Source of the DNA: Mesorhizobium sp. M1B.F.Ca.ET.045.04.1.1
GTDB lineage: Bacteria; Pseudomonadota; Alphaproteobacteria; Rhizobiales; Rhizobiaceae
Direction: 5' to 3'
DNA length: 64,000 nt
NCBI RefSeq assembly: GCF_003952465.1
Contig: NZ_CP034448.1
Span: 3,139,001 to 3,203,000 of the forward strand
The notes under the pieces are model-generated. The model saw only the letters and a program-made list of their open reading frames with translations, was not told the origin of the DNA and did no database searches. Shown piece by piece: positions 35,341 to 44,170 of the stretch. The translations under genes and the position numbers were made by a program. Position 1 is the stretch's first letter. Every line of letters starts with the position of its first letter.

Positions 35341-36743
35341 CGGACGAGCCCCATTTGTATCGGCAGCCACAGGGTGATCACCGGCAGGAACGTGATCAGG
35401 ACCAGCGCGACGAGCAGCGGTACGAGCCAGGGCAGGATCGCCATCGTCGTGCGTTCGACCGAAAGGCCTGCGACCCGCGAAAGCACGAACAGCACCATGC
35501 CGAGCGGCGGGTGCAAGAGGCCAACCATCAGGTTGAGCGTCATGATCAACCCGAAATGGACCGGGTCGATGCCGTAGACCGCGGCGACCGGAAGCAGGAT
35601 CGGCACGAGGATGGTGATCGCCGCGATCGTGTCGAGGAAACATCCGACGACCAGCATGAGGATGTTCACGAGGACGAGGAACACCCATTTGTTGTCGGTG
35701 AGCGCAAAGACGAATGTGGAGAAGGCCTGCGCGGCCTGGCTGACCGTCAGCAGCCAGGCGAAGATCGAGGCTGCAGTGACGATGAACAGGACGGATGCAG
35801 TCGTCTCGATTGTGTCGAAGCTGGCTTTGGCCAGCGTCTTGAACGTCATCGACCGGTAGCGGACCAAGCCGAGGAAAAGCGACCAGATGACGGCGGCCAT
35901 CGCCGCTTCCGTGGGCGTGAACCAGCCCATCGTCATGCCGCCGATCAGGATCACCGGCGTCATCAGCGCCATGACGGCCGAGAAGTCGAAATACCAGTCG
36001 GCGGCAATGAGAACCAGAAGCGACAGACCGACGGCGGCGTTGATGGAGAACCCCATCTGCACAGCCAGGTAGACCGCCACGGGAAAGCAGAGCACCACCA
36101 CCACTTCGACCGACGCGGCGGCCAGTTGCTTCAATTCGAAAGGCGTATCGGAGCCCCAGCCCTTTCGATGCGCGAAGATCGCGACGGTGATCATCATCAA
36201 TGCCGTCATCACGACGCCGGGAAGGATGCCGGCCATGAACAGCGCGCCGATCGATACGTTCGCCATCATGCCGTAGATGACGAAGGGCAGCGACGGCGGA
36301 AAGATCGGGCCGAGCGTCGCGGAGGCGGCGGTCACGCCGACCGCCGCCTCGACCGGGTAGCCATGGTCCTTCATCGCCTTGATCTCGATCGTTCCGATGC
36401 CGGCGGCGTCTGCGAGCGCCGTTCCCGACATGCCGGAAAAGATCACCGAGCCGATGATGTTGACCTGCGCCAAGCCGCCCTTCATCCATCCGACAAGCGC
36501 CAGCGCGAAGCTGTAGATGCGGCCGGTCACGCCGGCGATGTTCATCAGATTGCCAGCCAGGATGAAGAAAGGGACGGCGAGCAGCGGAAAGCTCTCGACG
36601 CCGGCGATCATGCGCTGCGCGGTGATGATGTCAGGCGCAACGCCATAGATCACGAGATAGAGCAGCGAAGCCGTCGCCATCGACACCGCCACGGGAGCGC
36701 CGACCAGCATCAGGACGAGAAAGGAGCCGATGAGAAGAAGCAT
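35337..36743 (-). CDS. TRAP transporter large permease (DctM family)
   Basis: 468 residues, longer than the usual 420-440, with about 12 membrane segments and DctM landmarks such as VPFFILAGNLMNIAGVTGRI near residue 57 and SGTALADAAGIGTIEIKAMK. Forms the sodium-driven channel with DctQ. Between the DctQ gene (5-base gap) and the dehydrogenase gene (ATGA overlap). Confidence 0.92.
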   Translation of the reverse strand: MLLLIGSFLVLMLVGAPVAVSMATASLLYLVIYGVAPDIITAQRMIAGVESFPLLAVPFFILAGNLMNIAGVTGRIYSFALALVGWMKGGLAQVNIIGSVIFSGMSGTALADAAGIGTIEIKAMKDHGYPVEAAVGVTAASATLGPIFPPSLPFVIYGMMANVSIGALFMAGILPGVVMTALMMITVAIFAHRKGWGSDTPFELKQLAAASVEVVVVLCFPVAVYLAVQMGFSINAAVGLSLLVLIAADWYFDFSAVMALMTPVILIGGMTMGWFTPTEAAMAAVIWSLFLGLVRYRSMTFKTLAKASFDTIETTASVLFIVTAASIFAWLLTVSQAAQAFSTFVFALTDNKWVFLVLVNILMLVVGCFLDTIAAITILVPILLPVAAVYGIDPVHFGLIMTLNLMVGLLHPPLGMVLFVLSRVAGLSVERTTMAILPWLVPLLVALVLITFLPVITLWLPIQMGLVR

Positions 36744-36747
36744 GGGC

Positions 36748-37326
36748 CTATTCTCCGATCCCGTCGAACGCCCCCGGGCGCTCCAGCACGGAATAGCCGC
36801 GTCTTAAATTCCCGACGAAGACCTGGATCGATCGGACGAGCATGAGGGCGAAAGCGGCGAACACCGCGTAGAAAAAGACGTTGCGCGGCAGGTCGATCGT
36901 GGTCATCCGCTCCCGGGCCACGATCGACACGTACCGCCACATCAGCACGCACATGTAGACGAAGAAGCCGATCCTGACGGCGTCGACGAAGAGGGCGAGG
37001 AAGCGCCCGGCCGACGCCGGCAAATAGTGGTAGAGCACGTCGACATGGATGTGGCGCGACAGGCGCACGCACATCGCGGCGCCGAGGAAGACGACGACCA
37101 CGAGAAAGTTGATCGCGACCTCCTCGGTCCAGGCAAGGCTGTTGTTCAAGACATAGCGGGTGAAGAACTGCAGGAAGACGCAGACCACCATGCCCCAGAA
37201 AGCGGCCAGCGTCACCCAATCCTCGACGGCATAGAGGGACAGATCGACAGGCGCCGCCTCCTCCTCGAAGGAGTGGGCGAGTTCCTCGGCGGTGACCTGG
37301 GTGTGGACCTCTGGCGTCATCGGCAC
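36748..37326 (-). CDS. TRAP transporter small permease (DctQ family)
   Basis: 192 residues, four membrane segments, with NNSLAWTEEVAINFLVVVVF and FLGAAMCVRLSRHIHVD, both typical for DctQ (the conserved WxEE and H). Preceded on the transcript by an intercistronic hairpin. Confidence 0.9.
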   Translation of the reverse strand: MPMTPEVHTQVTAEELAHSFEEEAAPVDLSLYAVEDWVTLAAFWGMVVCVFLQFFTRYVLNNSLAWTEEVAINFLVVVVFLGAAMCVRLSRHIHVDVLYHYLPASAGRFLALFVDAVRIGFFVYMCVLMWRYVSIVARERMTTIDLPRNVFFYAVFAAFALMLVRSIQVFVGNLRRGYSVLERPGAFDGIGE

Positions 37327-37373
37327 GGCTCCAGCAGAACGGGATTTTTTTGGCTGCTTCGGTCGAGAAAGAA

Positions 37374-37398
37374 GGCCCGGCGCGGCAGGCGCCGGGCC
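37374..37398 (-). terminator. Intercistronic hairpin between dctP and dctQ
   Basis: Perfect 10-bp stem GGCCCGGCGC/GCGCCGGGCC with a 5-base loop, followed on the minus strand by TTCTTTCTC. Such a partial terminator lets the binding-protein gene be expressed more than the permeases. Confidence 0.6.
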
Positions 37399-37406
37399 CG
37401 GGCTGC

Positions 37407-38381
37407 TTACTTGACCGCCCGGATCGCTTCCCAGTCCGCCTTGCGATAGCCGAAATCCTCGAACTTCACCTTCTCCGTTACCGCCTTCTCGAAATCAGCT
37501 TTGTCGACTTCGGTCACCCTCACGCCCTTGTCCTTGAAGAACTGGACGAGCTTCTGCTCGCGCTCGACGATCTTCTTGGTCGCCCGGGCGGCCGCCTCCT
37601 GCATGACCTCGGTGAAGATCGCCTTGTCCTCATCCGAAAGCTGCGACCAGCGCGATTGCGAGACGATCGTGTTGAGATGATCGACGATGTGGCCGGTCAG
37701 CACGATGTTCTTCTGGACCTCGTAGAACTTCTTCGCTTCGATCGTGGTAAGCGGATTTTCCTGCGCCTCGACGGTGCCGTTCTGCAGCGCCAGATAGACC
37801 TCAGCGAAGGCGATCGGCGTGGTGTTGGCGCCGCAGGCGCGCGGCATGGCCAGATAGGCCGGCACGTCGGGAACGCGCATCTTCAGCCCCTGCATGTCGG
37901 AACATTTCTCAATCGGGCGATTGGAGGTCGTCTGCCGCGTGCCGTAATAGGTGGTCGCGACGATGTGGTGGCCGGAGGCCTCCTCGTAGCCCTTGGTAAG
38001 CTGCTTGTAGATGTCGCTCTTGGTGTAGGCGAGCAGATGATCGGCATCGCGGAAAGTGTAGGGAAAATAGGTCACGCCGATGGGCGGGAATTCGCGCGCA
38101 GCGAAGCTGGAGCCCGAGATGATGATATCGACCGTACCGAGCGTCAGACCCTGATTGATGTCGGCTTCCTTGCCGAGCTGCGAGGCCGGGAACACGTCGA
38201 TGTGGTAACGGCCGTTCGTCCGCTTCTCTATCTCTTGCGCGGCCCACACGGATTCGGTGTGGAAAGGCTCGGACGTCTCGTAGACATGCGCCCATTTCAA
38301 TGCGGTCTGCGCCGATGCCGCCGAGAACGGCAAGGCGAGTGCGGCGATGGCGCCGAGAATTGCTGCGTATCGGAATTTCAT
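37407..38381 (-). CDS. TRAP transporter solute-binding protein (DctP family)
   Basis: 324 residues with signal peptide MKFRYAAILGAIAALALPFS, cut near ASA. The ligand-binding Arg is in the conserved segment LKMRVPDVPAYLAM, followed by PIAFAEVYLALQNGTVEAQE, the canonical DctP signature. Binds a carboxylate; with an idonate-type dehydrogenase downstream a hexonate or uronate is likely. Confidence 0.93.
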   Translation of the reverse strand: MKFRYAAILGAIAALALPFSAASAQTALKWAHVYETSEPFHTESVWAAQEIEKRTNGRYHIDVFPASQLGKEADINQGLTLGTVDIIISGSSFAAREFPPIGVTYFPYTFRDADHLLAYTKSDIYKQLTKGYEEASGHHIVATTYYGTRQTTSNRPIEKCSDMQGLKMRVPDVPAYLAMPRACGANTTPIAFAEVYLALQNGTVEAQENPLTTIEAKKFYEVQKNIVLTGHIVDHLNTIVSQSRWSQLSDEDKAIFTEVMQEAAARATKKIVEREQKLVQFFKDKGVRVTEVDKADFEKAVTEKVKFEDFGYRKADWEAIRAVK

Positions 38382-38427
38382 GGCAAGATCTCCTCCCTGT
38401 GATGATCGTCCGAACTGCCGCGCCCGA

Positions 38428-39174
38428 TCATTCCGTGTGAATGATGGGCGGTTCCTTCTTCCCGGCAGTCTCCGCGACAGCGGACCCCTCGCCGAAATTG
38501 CGCGAAAACCTCTCTTGCGACAGCCGCAGATGGTGCCGCATGGCGGCCTTCGCTCCGCCGGGGTCGTGCGCCGCGAGCGCGTCGCGCACCGCTCGGTGCT
38601 CCTCCAGAGCCGCCTGCCAGGTGGTGCGATCCTCGAAATAGCTCGAAAGCCGCTCGAAATAGGGATTCATGCGCTGGTCGAACAAGTCGCCGACGACGCG
38701 CACGAGAACGGCATTGCCGAGGATGGCCGCAACGCCCATATGGAACTCGCGGTCGAGTGAAATCGTGGTCCTGGTCGGGTGGCGCTGCCGGTCCATCCGC
38801 CCGAGCACCCTGTCCAAGATGCGAATATGCTCGGCTCTCACATGCTGGGCGGCTTCCTCGGCAATTGCGCCTTCGATGAATTCGCGGGCCCGCAGAAGCT
38901 CGAACGGCCCTTCTCCGGCGCTCGGCGGCGGAGCCGAGCGGGGCGGCTCGGTCACGTAAATTCCCGAGCCGACGCGGATGCGGACGCGGCCTTCGACTTC
39001 AAGCGCGATCAGCGCCTCGCGGATAGTCGGCCGCGAAATGCCCATGCGCTCGGCCAGCTCACGCTCGGTGGGAAGGCGATCACCGGCCGCGTATTCGCCG
39101 CTGTCGAACAATTGCCGAAGCTGATCGGCAACCTGCCGGTACAGCCGGCGCGGAACGATGGCTTCGATCGGCAT
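38428..39174 (-). CDS. GntR-family regulator with FCD domain (FadR/UxuR type)
   Basis: 248 residues. Winged helix LPTERELAERMGISRPTIRE with the usual ALIALEVEGRVRIRVGSGIYV. The C-terminal FCD helical domain has the metal/ligand Asp-His pattern (DREFHMGVAAILGN). First gene of the operon with the TRAP genes and dehydrogenase; most likely a repressor released by the transported sugar acid. Confidence 0.9.
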   Translation of the reverse strand: MPIEAIVPRRLYRQVADQLRQLFDSGEYAAGDRLPTERELAERMGISRPTIREALIALEVEGRVRIRVGSGIYVTEPPRSAPPPSAGEGPFELLRAREFIEGAIAEEAAQHVRAEHIRILDRVLGRMDRQRHPTRTTISLDREFHMGVAAILGNAVLVRVVGDLFDQRMNPYFERLSSYFEDRTTWQAALEEHRAVRDALAAHDPGGAKAAMRHHLRLSQERFSRNFGEGSAVAETAGKKEPPIIHTE

Positions 39175-39221
39175 CGATGCCCAACCTCCCAGACAACGCC
39201 CAAAACCAATATGAATCGGTA

Positions 39222-39238
39222 AATTGGCCTGACCAATT
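39222..39238. promoter_or_regulatory. Candidate GntR-FCD operator
   Basis: AATTGGCCTGACCAATT, 6-bp arms AATTGG/CCAATT, about 50 bases before the regulator start. It resembles the TTGGTCnGACCAA-type sites bound by FCD regulators, which supports autoregulation of the operon. Confidence 0.6.
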
Positions 39239-39359
39239 CAAAGTGTCGGAAAAGAGGTGGCGAGTCAACCGTAAGACCGTATGGGGATTGCCGTTCGGCG
39301 TGACTCTGCCGATGGCCTTTTCTCGGGCATTTCTGCCGTTCGGCTATGACTCCGCTCGG

Positions 39360-39737
39360 TTAGGGATGCGACGTTTTTGGAACCCCGTCTTCGAGTTCGA
39401 AACCTGCGCTGAGATAGAAATTGATCGCTGCAGGCTTCTTCGAACCCGTCATCAGCATGACCTTGTAGCAGCCCGCCACGCAGCATTTGATGCGGCAAGC
39501 AGGAGCCGCTTGCCGAAGCCTCGGTTTCTAAAGTCGGTGCGTGTTACCTGCCAGCACCCCGCCGACCTCACCGATAAGAATTGTACTGCCGCCAAAGGCC
39601 ATGAACTGGTCGAACACTTCCTCTGCGCGGTCCAGCATCGGACGCGCATCGCCTGGAGCAAGATGCTGATACAAGTCCAGCAGAGTCGGCAGGTCATCTC
39701 GGCGGGCATGTCTTATATGTAGCGAGTTCTGTTCCAT
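39360..39737 (-). pseudogene. GNAT acetyltransferase, broken into three frames with a deletion
   Basis: From the ATG at 39737 one frame reads MEQNSLHIRHARRDDLPTLL to GEVGGVLAG; a second frame gives RNRGFGKRLLLAASNAAW (acetyl-CoA loop RGxGxx); a third gives GCYKVMLMTGSKKPAAINFY and AGFELEDG to a stop at 39360-39362. The central strand with the expected ENVV segment is missing. No functional product is possible. Confidence 0.82.
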
Positions 39738-40454
39738 GCTCGGATGTTGCTGTGACTGGCCGCGCCGAGCAGTGACCACAACGGGCCCTGTCGGGCCTTT
39801 CGGCTTCGCCGCCAGAGAATGACGGCAGCGACTGGTGCTCCTGCAAGAAATGGCCGACACCGTCGAATTTCCCAGCCGGGATTCCTGCCCTGTCAGGAAC
39901 CTCCGCCAGTATCGGAAGCCCGCCCGTTGCGCTTCTTCATAGGCCCTGGCTGCCCGCCAGCCCGTGCAGGGGCACAGAACGAAAAACCCGGGATCCGGCG
40001 GCTGCGGTTTGATGCAGAGTCTTGAAAACTTCCGCACCTGGAACTGTACACGCCTGCATTGCTAGACGGCACACCTTCGTTCCGGCAAAGCTGCGAATCG
40101 CGGGGCCAATGGCAATCCGCAGGTCGGCGGGTTCAGGCAATGCCCATTGAAAGATGGGCCGCCGACTTTCCTTTTTGGCTGTAAAGCTTCGGCCGATTGT
40201 CGCTTTCGATTGCCGTCTCAATGGCGGAACGCAAGGACGCGGATGGCTATCACGCAAGCGAATTCCACCACTGCATACCAGCGATTTCGTCAGCAGTCGG
40301 ATTCCGGTTCGGTTCGTCTGCCATTTTCTTATCCTTGGATAGGACTTGAGCTCCAGGGGCCTGCCTGCTCTGTGCCGCCGCAGGTGCAACGGCCGGTCGC
40401 CTATTTGGCAAGTGGGGCTGATGTTAGGACTGCCAGCTGGTGAGATGTTGACCT
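39738..40454. other. Interval of about 700 bases with no recognised gene
   Basis: Short overlapping frames on both strands; none has a ribosome site or known motif. Flanked by a dead GNAT gene and a tRNA-like remnant, so probably relic DNA. Confidence 0.45.
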
Positions 40455-40505
40455 TGGTGCGCCCGGCAGGATTTTGAACCTGCAATCGCCAAATTCGAAG
40501 TCTGG
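40455..40505 (-). pseudogene. tRNA-like 3' half (Arg TCG-like), probable remnant or attachment-site copy
   Basis: On the minus strand: an anticodon-arm-like stem CCAGA, loop CTTCGAA, TTTGG (anticodon position TCG), a T-arm GCAGG, TTCAAAAT, CCTGC, then CGGGCGCACCA ending in an encoded CCA. The T-loop has 8 bases instead of 7, and no D-arm or 5' acceptor strand GCGCCCG is found upstream. So it is a partial tRNA copy, as left by integration of elements at a tRNA 3' end. Confidence 0.5.
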
Positions 40506-40514
40506 AGGATTGGT

Positions 40515-41162
40515 CTATGCTGACGGCTCGGATACCGACTTGCCGAAGATATTGAGAACCTCCGCCACTTCTCTCAGCATCTGCGACAAGGGACGCGTTT
40601 GCTGGGCCGTGAGGCGAACGTCCGGTCGTTCAAAGAGAGCAAGGCAGGTTTCACCGGAATCATGGCGCGACTGGTAGGCTAGTCCATCTGGCTTGTCCTC
40701 GTGATCCCACAGGGCATCGGACCAACGCGCGCAGGGCTCATACGGTCCGGTTGAGATTGCATTATCTGTGCCAACGATTTGAAGACCCGCCCCATGGAGA
40801 CGCACAACGCGCAACGCCCGGGGGCAGACGAGGCTCGTCGCGGACCGGCCAACGATGTCTGTCGAGGCAACCATGAGGCGTTGCGGGTTTCGCAGCAGTG
40901 TTTCGGCCAGCGCGCCACGAAGGGTCAGTCCGCAATAGAGGACACCGAACCGACTGCTTGCGCAGTCAAAGCGGTTCGTTGGCGGCACGCCTGAACCTGG
41001 ACCGAAGAAGACCGGATCGAACGACGATCGGTGAACGCGGTAGAGCACCTGTCCCGGGCCGATTTCGTCGATAGGTAGCGAAATCTTTCCAAGCCAATCG
41101 GGCGGCGGGGGCGCCGCGCCGGATGGGCCACGCGGCGCGGTCCGACGACTTCCAGACTTCAT
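40515..41162 (-). CDS. RES-domain toxin
   Basis: 215 residues. The RES domain is seen from GQVLYRVHRSSFDPVFFGPG, with FGVLYCGLTLRGALAETLL (the E of the active site) and a later Ser region, as in toxins that degrade NAD+. ATG overlaps the upstream antitoxin stop (ATGA at 41159-41162). Antitoxin first, toxin second, which is usual for RES/Xre pairs. Confidence 0.82.
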   Translation of the reverse strand: MKSGSRRTAPRGPSGAAPPPPDWLGKISLPIDEIGPGQVLYRVHRSSFDPVFFGPGSGVPPTNRFDCASSRFGVLYCGLTLRGALAETLLRNPQRLMVASTDIVGRSATSLVCPRALRVVRLHGAGLQIVGTDNAISTGPYEPCARWSDALWDHEDKPDGLAYQSRHDSGETCLALFERPDVRLTAQQTRPLSQMLREVAEVLNIFGKSVSEPSA

Positions 41163-41764
41163 GCAAACCCGTCCTGCGCCTCGCTGCGCAGCAGGCGCAA
41201 GACTGTCTCCCGATCGCCAGCCTTCAAAGCCTCGAGCGGAGAGCGCCCTCCAAGGGCGGAATCAGGCGCAAGCAGGAAGTCCAGAGCCACCCACGGCCCA
41301 GACGAGGCCTGAGCTTGAACAATGTCCGGAATGCCGGCGGCGACATCCGTATTATCGAATTGGCAAGCCGGGTAACGCCAGTCGCTTCCCTCCCGGAGGG
41401 CGAGCAGGGACCCGGCGCGCCGACGCTTGTCCACGGCCTGTCGCGAGATGCCGAGCAGACTTCCCGCATCTTCGGCGGACAAAGTGCCGCCCGCGCGCTC
41501 GATCAAGAGCTTGCGATGTTCGACGTTCCTGGCAAGGGCTGGAACCAGCGGATCGAGCTCAATGACGGCCGGCCCCACGACATCGGACCGGCTCAGAAGA
41601 CGTGCGAGCGATCCGGCATCGGTCGGAGCCGCCAGAGCTTCGGAGAGCGTTTTCGGCGACGCGGTTGCCGCCATGCGCTCGAGCGCCGACGTGGCGCGCC
41701 GAAGAAACGTTGCCTGCAGACTGTCGGACTTTATGGTGCTTGTGTTTGGTGCCGCGCGAGCCAT
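41159..41764 (-). CDS. Xre/MbcA-ParS-like antitoxin of the RES toxin
   Basis: 201 residues. A helix-turn-helix (LSAEDAGSLLGISRQAVDKR) lies in the middle and the C-terminal part GPWVALDFLLAPDSALGGRS followed by PLEALKAGDRETVLRLL is the toxin-binding domain of this antitoxin family. The N-terminal 90 residues are longer than in typical members. It likely neutralises the RES protein and represses the operon. Confidence 0.78.
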   Translation of the reverse strand: MARAAPNTSTIKSDSLQATFLRRATSALERMAATASPKTLSEALAAPTDAGSLARLLSRSDVVGPAVIELDPLVPALARNVEHRKLLIERAGGTLSAEDAGSLLGISRQAVDKRRRAGSLLALREGSDWRYPACQFDNTDVAAGIPDIVQAQASSGPWVALDFLLAPDSALGGRSPLEALKAGDRETVLRLLRSEAQDGFA

Positions 41765-41859
41765 GGCGACCTCTCTGGTTGACCTGGGGAATATATAGGT
41801 ACAAGACTGCCCACGTCAACTTCGGGGACAACGTCATGCTGCGGCAGCTTATGTATGCT

Positions 41860-42512
41860 TCAATCCTGCTGACTTCGTTGATACAGTTCTGGGACCCATG
41901 GTGAATGGTGGTGCTCCTGAAAGACCAGGCTGAGGTGTTTTTTCGGGCGCGTCACCCCGACGTAGAACAAGCGCCGGGCTTCGCGAAGGCTCGTGGGTGT
42001 CTGCTTATCGCGCGCGCCCGGGATGTCGGAAGCGTTTACGCCGTACATGATGACCGCGTCGAACTTTCTGCCCCTCGCGCTGTGCAGGGTGCTCAGGCTG
42101 ACGCGACCAGTTCCCTCCATCCTTCCGGCGAAATGCATCAACGGCACATCCAGATCGCGCACGGGTCGGTGCCGGAAATCATCTCGTCGCAGACGTCCCA
42201 CTCCTGTTCGGAGTTGCGCGCAATCGCGCGCCATGGCGTGACGAGTTCTCGTGAGAAGCGCTGCGGCCAGGCGTGGGTAGTTTCGCCGCTTCCAAATGAG
42301 GTGCTGAGAAACCCCATGAGTTGGGCGGACAGTTCCTGTTCCCCGCGGTCGCTGGCGTGGCGCCCATAGACCAGTGTCATGGCTTGCAACAGAAGCCGAG
42401 AAAACGGCGGGGCGGCAGCGCGCCAGCCGTCTGTGACCCAGCGGGCGCAATCTTCAATGAAGCGCGCAAGACGGGAACTTCTCTTGACCAGCGCATTCGT
42501 GTCGGCGCTTAA
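41860..42512 (-). pseudogene. UvrD/Rep-like superfamily I helicase, C-terminal remnant
   Basis: The end reads VSLSTLHSARGRKFDAVIMY and RRLFYVGVTRPKKHLSLVF, motifs V-VI of SF1 helicases. Upstream, in another frame, comes LLLQAMTLVYGRHASDRGEQ and WRAIARNSEQEWDVCDEM. A frame change lies near 42180, and the ATPase motifs of the N-terminal half are missing. Cut near the DUF1612-type gene. Confidence 0.75.
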
Positions 42513-42574
42513 AGATAAATGGAACGGCGATGTCCCTGGCTGAGGTCCGCGTCACGAAAGCAGCTCCGCGGCGC

Positions 42575-43696
42575 TCAAATCACTCCCCACGCCCGAAACC
42601 TTCCCCTGCCCGTCATCTCGCGCAGGCCGAGTTCGCTGACAAGGTTGAGCGCACCCTGCTTCGAGACTTTAAGGCGGTCCTGGATCATGCCCGTGGAGAC
42701 GAGTGGACGCGACATGACGAGTTCGGCCAAGCCTGGCAATTTCGAGCTGACGCGGCGCTCACGCAGCCGCCGCTCCATCTGGCTTTTTGCCAACACCAGG
42801 CGATCATGCTCCTTCAATCCCGCCAGCGCCGCCTCCTGTACGGCGTCGATGCAGGCCAATAGTCGGTCGTCGCGATTGCGTGCCCGCCGGCGCTCTCTTG
42901 GGATATTCTTGGCGCCGAGATGCAGTGAGGCGAGGTGGCAGCCGGCGAGCCCTTCCTGCCTCAGGAGTGCCGACACCAGCAACGGCCCCAGCCAGGACGC
43001 ATGCTGCAGCACTTCGATGCTGGACCATGTGTCGAACAGAATCGCCGCGCGCAGGATCACCGGCAGTTGGCGCGTTTCACCGAGCACACCCTGCCACTCG
43101 GCCAGCCGGGCATCTTCGTCCCAGTCAAGATCGTAGACCAGAGCTGGACGATCGGCTTTTGGCGCCGCCTCCTTGCGAGCCGCTGCCGTTCCGCCTTCCA
43201 GCACCTTGGTCGACCGTTCCAGCACGGCGTCGATCGCCGCCAACTCTTGCGCCAGCGGATCAGGCTCGTCCGTGTCGATCGGCTCGTCAGCGCCAAGCGC
43301 CGGCACAAAACTCCCCTCCCCTTCCCGGCCTCCTTCTGCCGGCTCCGCCGCGCCGCGGCCGGTGAGCTGGCGAAGGCCCTCGCGGCTCAGCGCCCAGTCC
43401 GGAGCGCGGGAAATAATTTGCCGTCTGGCGCGCAAAACCGTATGCGCGCGGGTGAGCTCGTGGGTCGGCGCTCGGACATCCATGTGCGCGTCGTGCAGCA
43501 CCAGGTCCTCGAGGTGGACGAGCTCGCCCTCGAGCCAAAGTGCAGCGGTTGCGTCAGCAAAATTCTGCCGCTCGATCCAGCCCTCACGAATGGGAGAGCG
43601 GAACAGCCGCTCGTCGAGACGAGCCAACAGCTCGGTGGCGCGGGCAACCGGCCCGATGAGGGTTTCCAGAGGCAGCTTGGCGATGTCGTAAGTCAT
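42575..43696 (-). CDS. RHE_PE00001 family protein (DUF1612 with helix-turn-helix)
   Basis: 373 residues from the ATG at 43696 (a GTG at 43705 is possible). The N-terminal part LLARLDERLFRSPIREGWIE with FADATAALWLEGELVHLEDL, and the C-terminal HTH segment STGMIQDRLKVSKQGALNLV, fit the RHE_PE00001 family, named after a gene beside a repABC region in Rhizobium etli. The middle is low-complexity. Probably a DNA-binding protein linked to plasmid biology; the role is unknown. Divergent from the phd-vapC-integrase genes. Confidence 0.8.
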   Translation of the reverse strand: MTYDIAKLPLETLIGPVARATELLARLDERLFRSPIREGWIERQNFADATAALWLEGELVHLEDLVLHDAHMDVRAPTHELTRAHTVLRARRQIISRAPDWALSREGLRQLTGRGAAEPAEGGREGEGSFVPALGADEPIDTDEPDPLAQELAAIDAVLERSTKVLEGGTAAARKEAAPKADRPALVYDLDWDEDARLAEWQGVLGETRQLPVILRAAILFDTWSSIEVLQHASWLGPLLVSALLRQEGLAGCHLASLHLGAKNIPRERRRARNRDDRLLACIDAVQEAALAGLKEHDRLVLAKSQMERRLRERRVSSKLPGLAELVMSRPLVSTGMIQDRLKVSKQGALNLVSELGLREMTGRGRFRAWGVI

Positions 43697-43705
43697 TGGT
43701 TTCAC

Positions 43706-43734
43706 GATAGCTGATTCGCGATAGTCCAGCTATC
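43706..43734. promoter_or_regulatory. Inverted repeat near the RHE_PE00001 gene start
   Basis: GATAGCTG (43706-43713) and CAGCTATC (43727-43734), perfect 8-bp arms, 13-base spacer, directly upstream of the minus-strand start. Candidate operator. Confidence 0.5.
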
Positions 43735-43779
43735 TGCCATTTGACTTGACTTATAGGTGGTTTCCACTGGCGGCTATAT

Positions 43780-43810
43780 CACTATCGATAAGTAGCTCTT
43801 ATCGATAGTG
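43780..43810. promoter_or_regulatory. Perfect 13-bp inverted repeat in the divergent control region
   Basis: CACTATCGATAAG, TAGCT, CTTATCGATAGTG. Lies between the RHE_PE00001 gene and the Phd/VapC genes. The repeated GATA/TATC half-sites are shared with the 43706 repeat, so one protein (Phd-like antitoxin or the RHE_PE00001 protein) may bind both. Confidence 0.65.
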
Positions 43811-43927
43811 AGATGGTTCACCGGTTGACCACCTCTGCTTTTGGCTCTATCGTCGCCCAAAACACCGATCGCCGGGCCAGGCCACGCTGCGCTCGACCAC
43901 AGGGCCCAATTTCCGGAGCACGCCGTC

Positions 43928-44170
43928 ATGACCATCACCGTCAAGGTTGCCGAAGCCAAGACCCATCTGTCGGAGCTCCTTGCCAAGGTCGAAGCCGGCG
44001 AGGAGGTGATCATTTCCCGCGGCAACGATCCGATCGCCAAACTCAGCAGGATCCGCAAGGATACCGACCTCACCGCCCTGATCGAAGAGGTCCGCGCCGC
44101 CCGGGCTCGGGCCAAGCCTGTCACCACCGAGGAGATTCTGGCTTGGAAGCACGAGGGGCACCGCTACTGA
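43928..44170 (+). CDS. Phd/YefM-family antitoxin
   Basis: 80 residues from the ATG at 43928. MTITVKVAEAKTHLSELLAK and GEEVIISRGNDPIAKLSR are the N-terminal DNA-binding fold of the Phd/YefM family. The C-terminal tail should wrap the VapC toxin encoded next (TGATG overlap). Confidence 0.9.
   Translation: MTITVKVAEAKTHLSELLAKVEAGEEVIISRGNDPIAKLSRIRKDTDLTALIEEVRAARARAKPVTTEEILAWKHEGHRY

Noticed and set aside
33982..36845. Long plus-strand open frames (531 and 496 residues)
   Set aside because: They run antisense to the dehydrogenase and TRAP genes; composition is Arg/His/Asp-rich as expected for a shadow of GC-rich coding DNA, with no motif.
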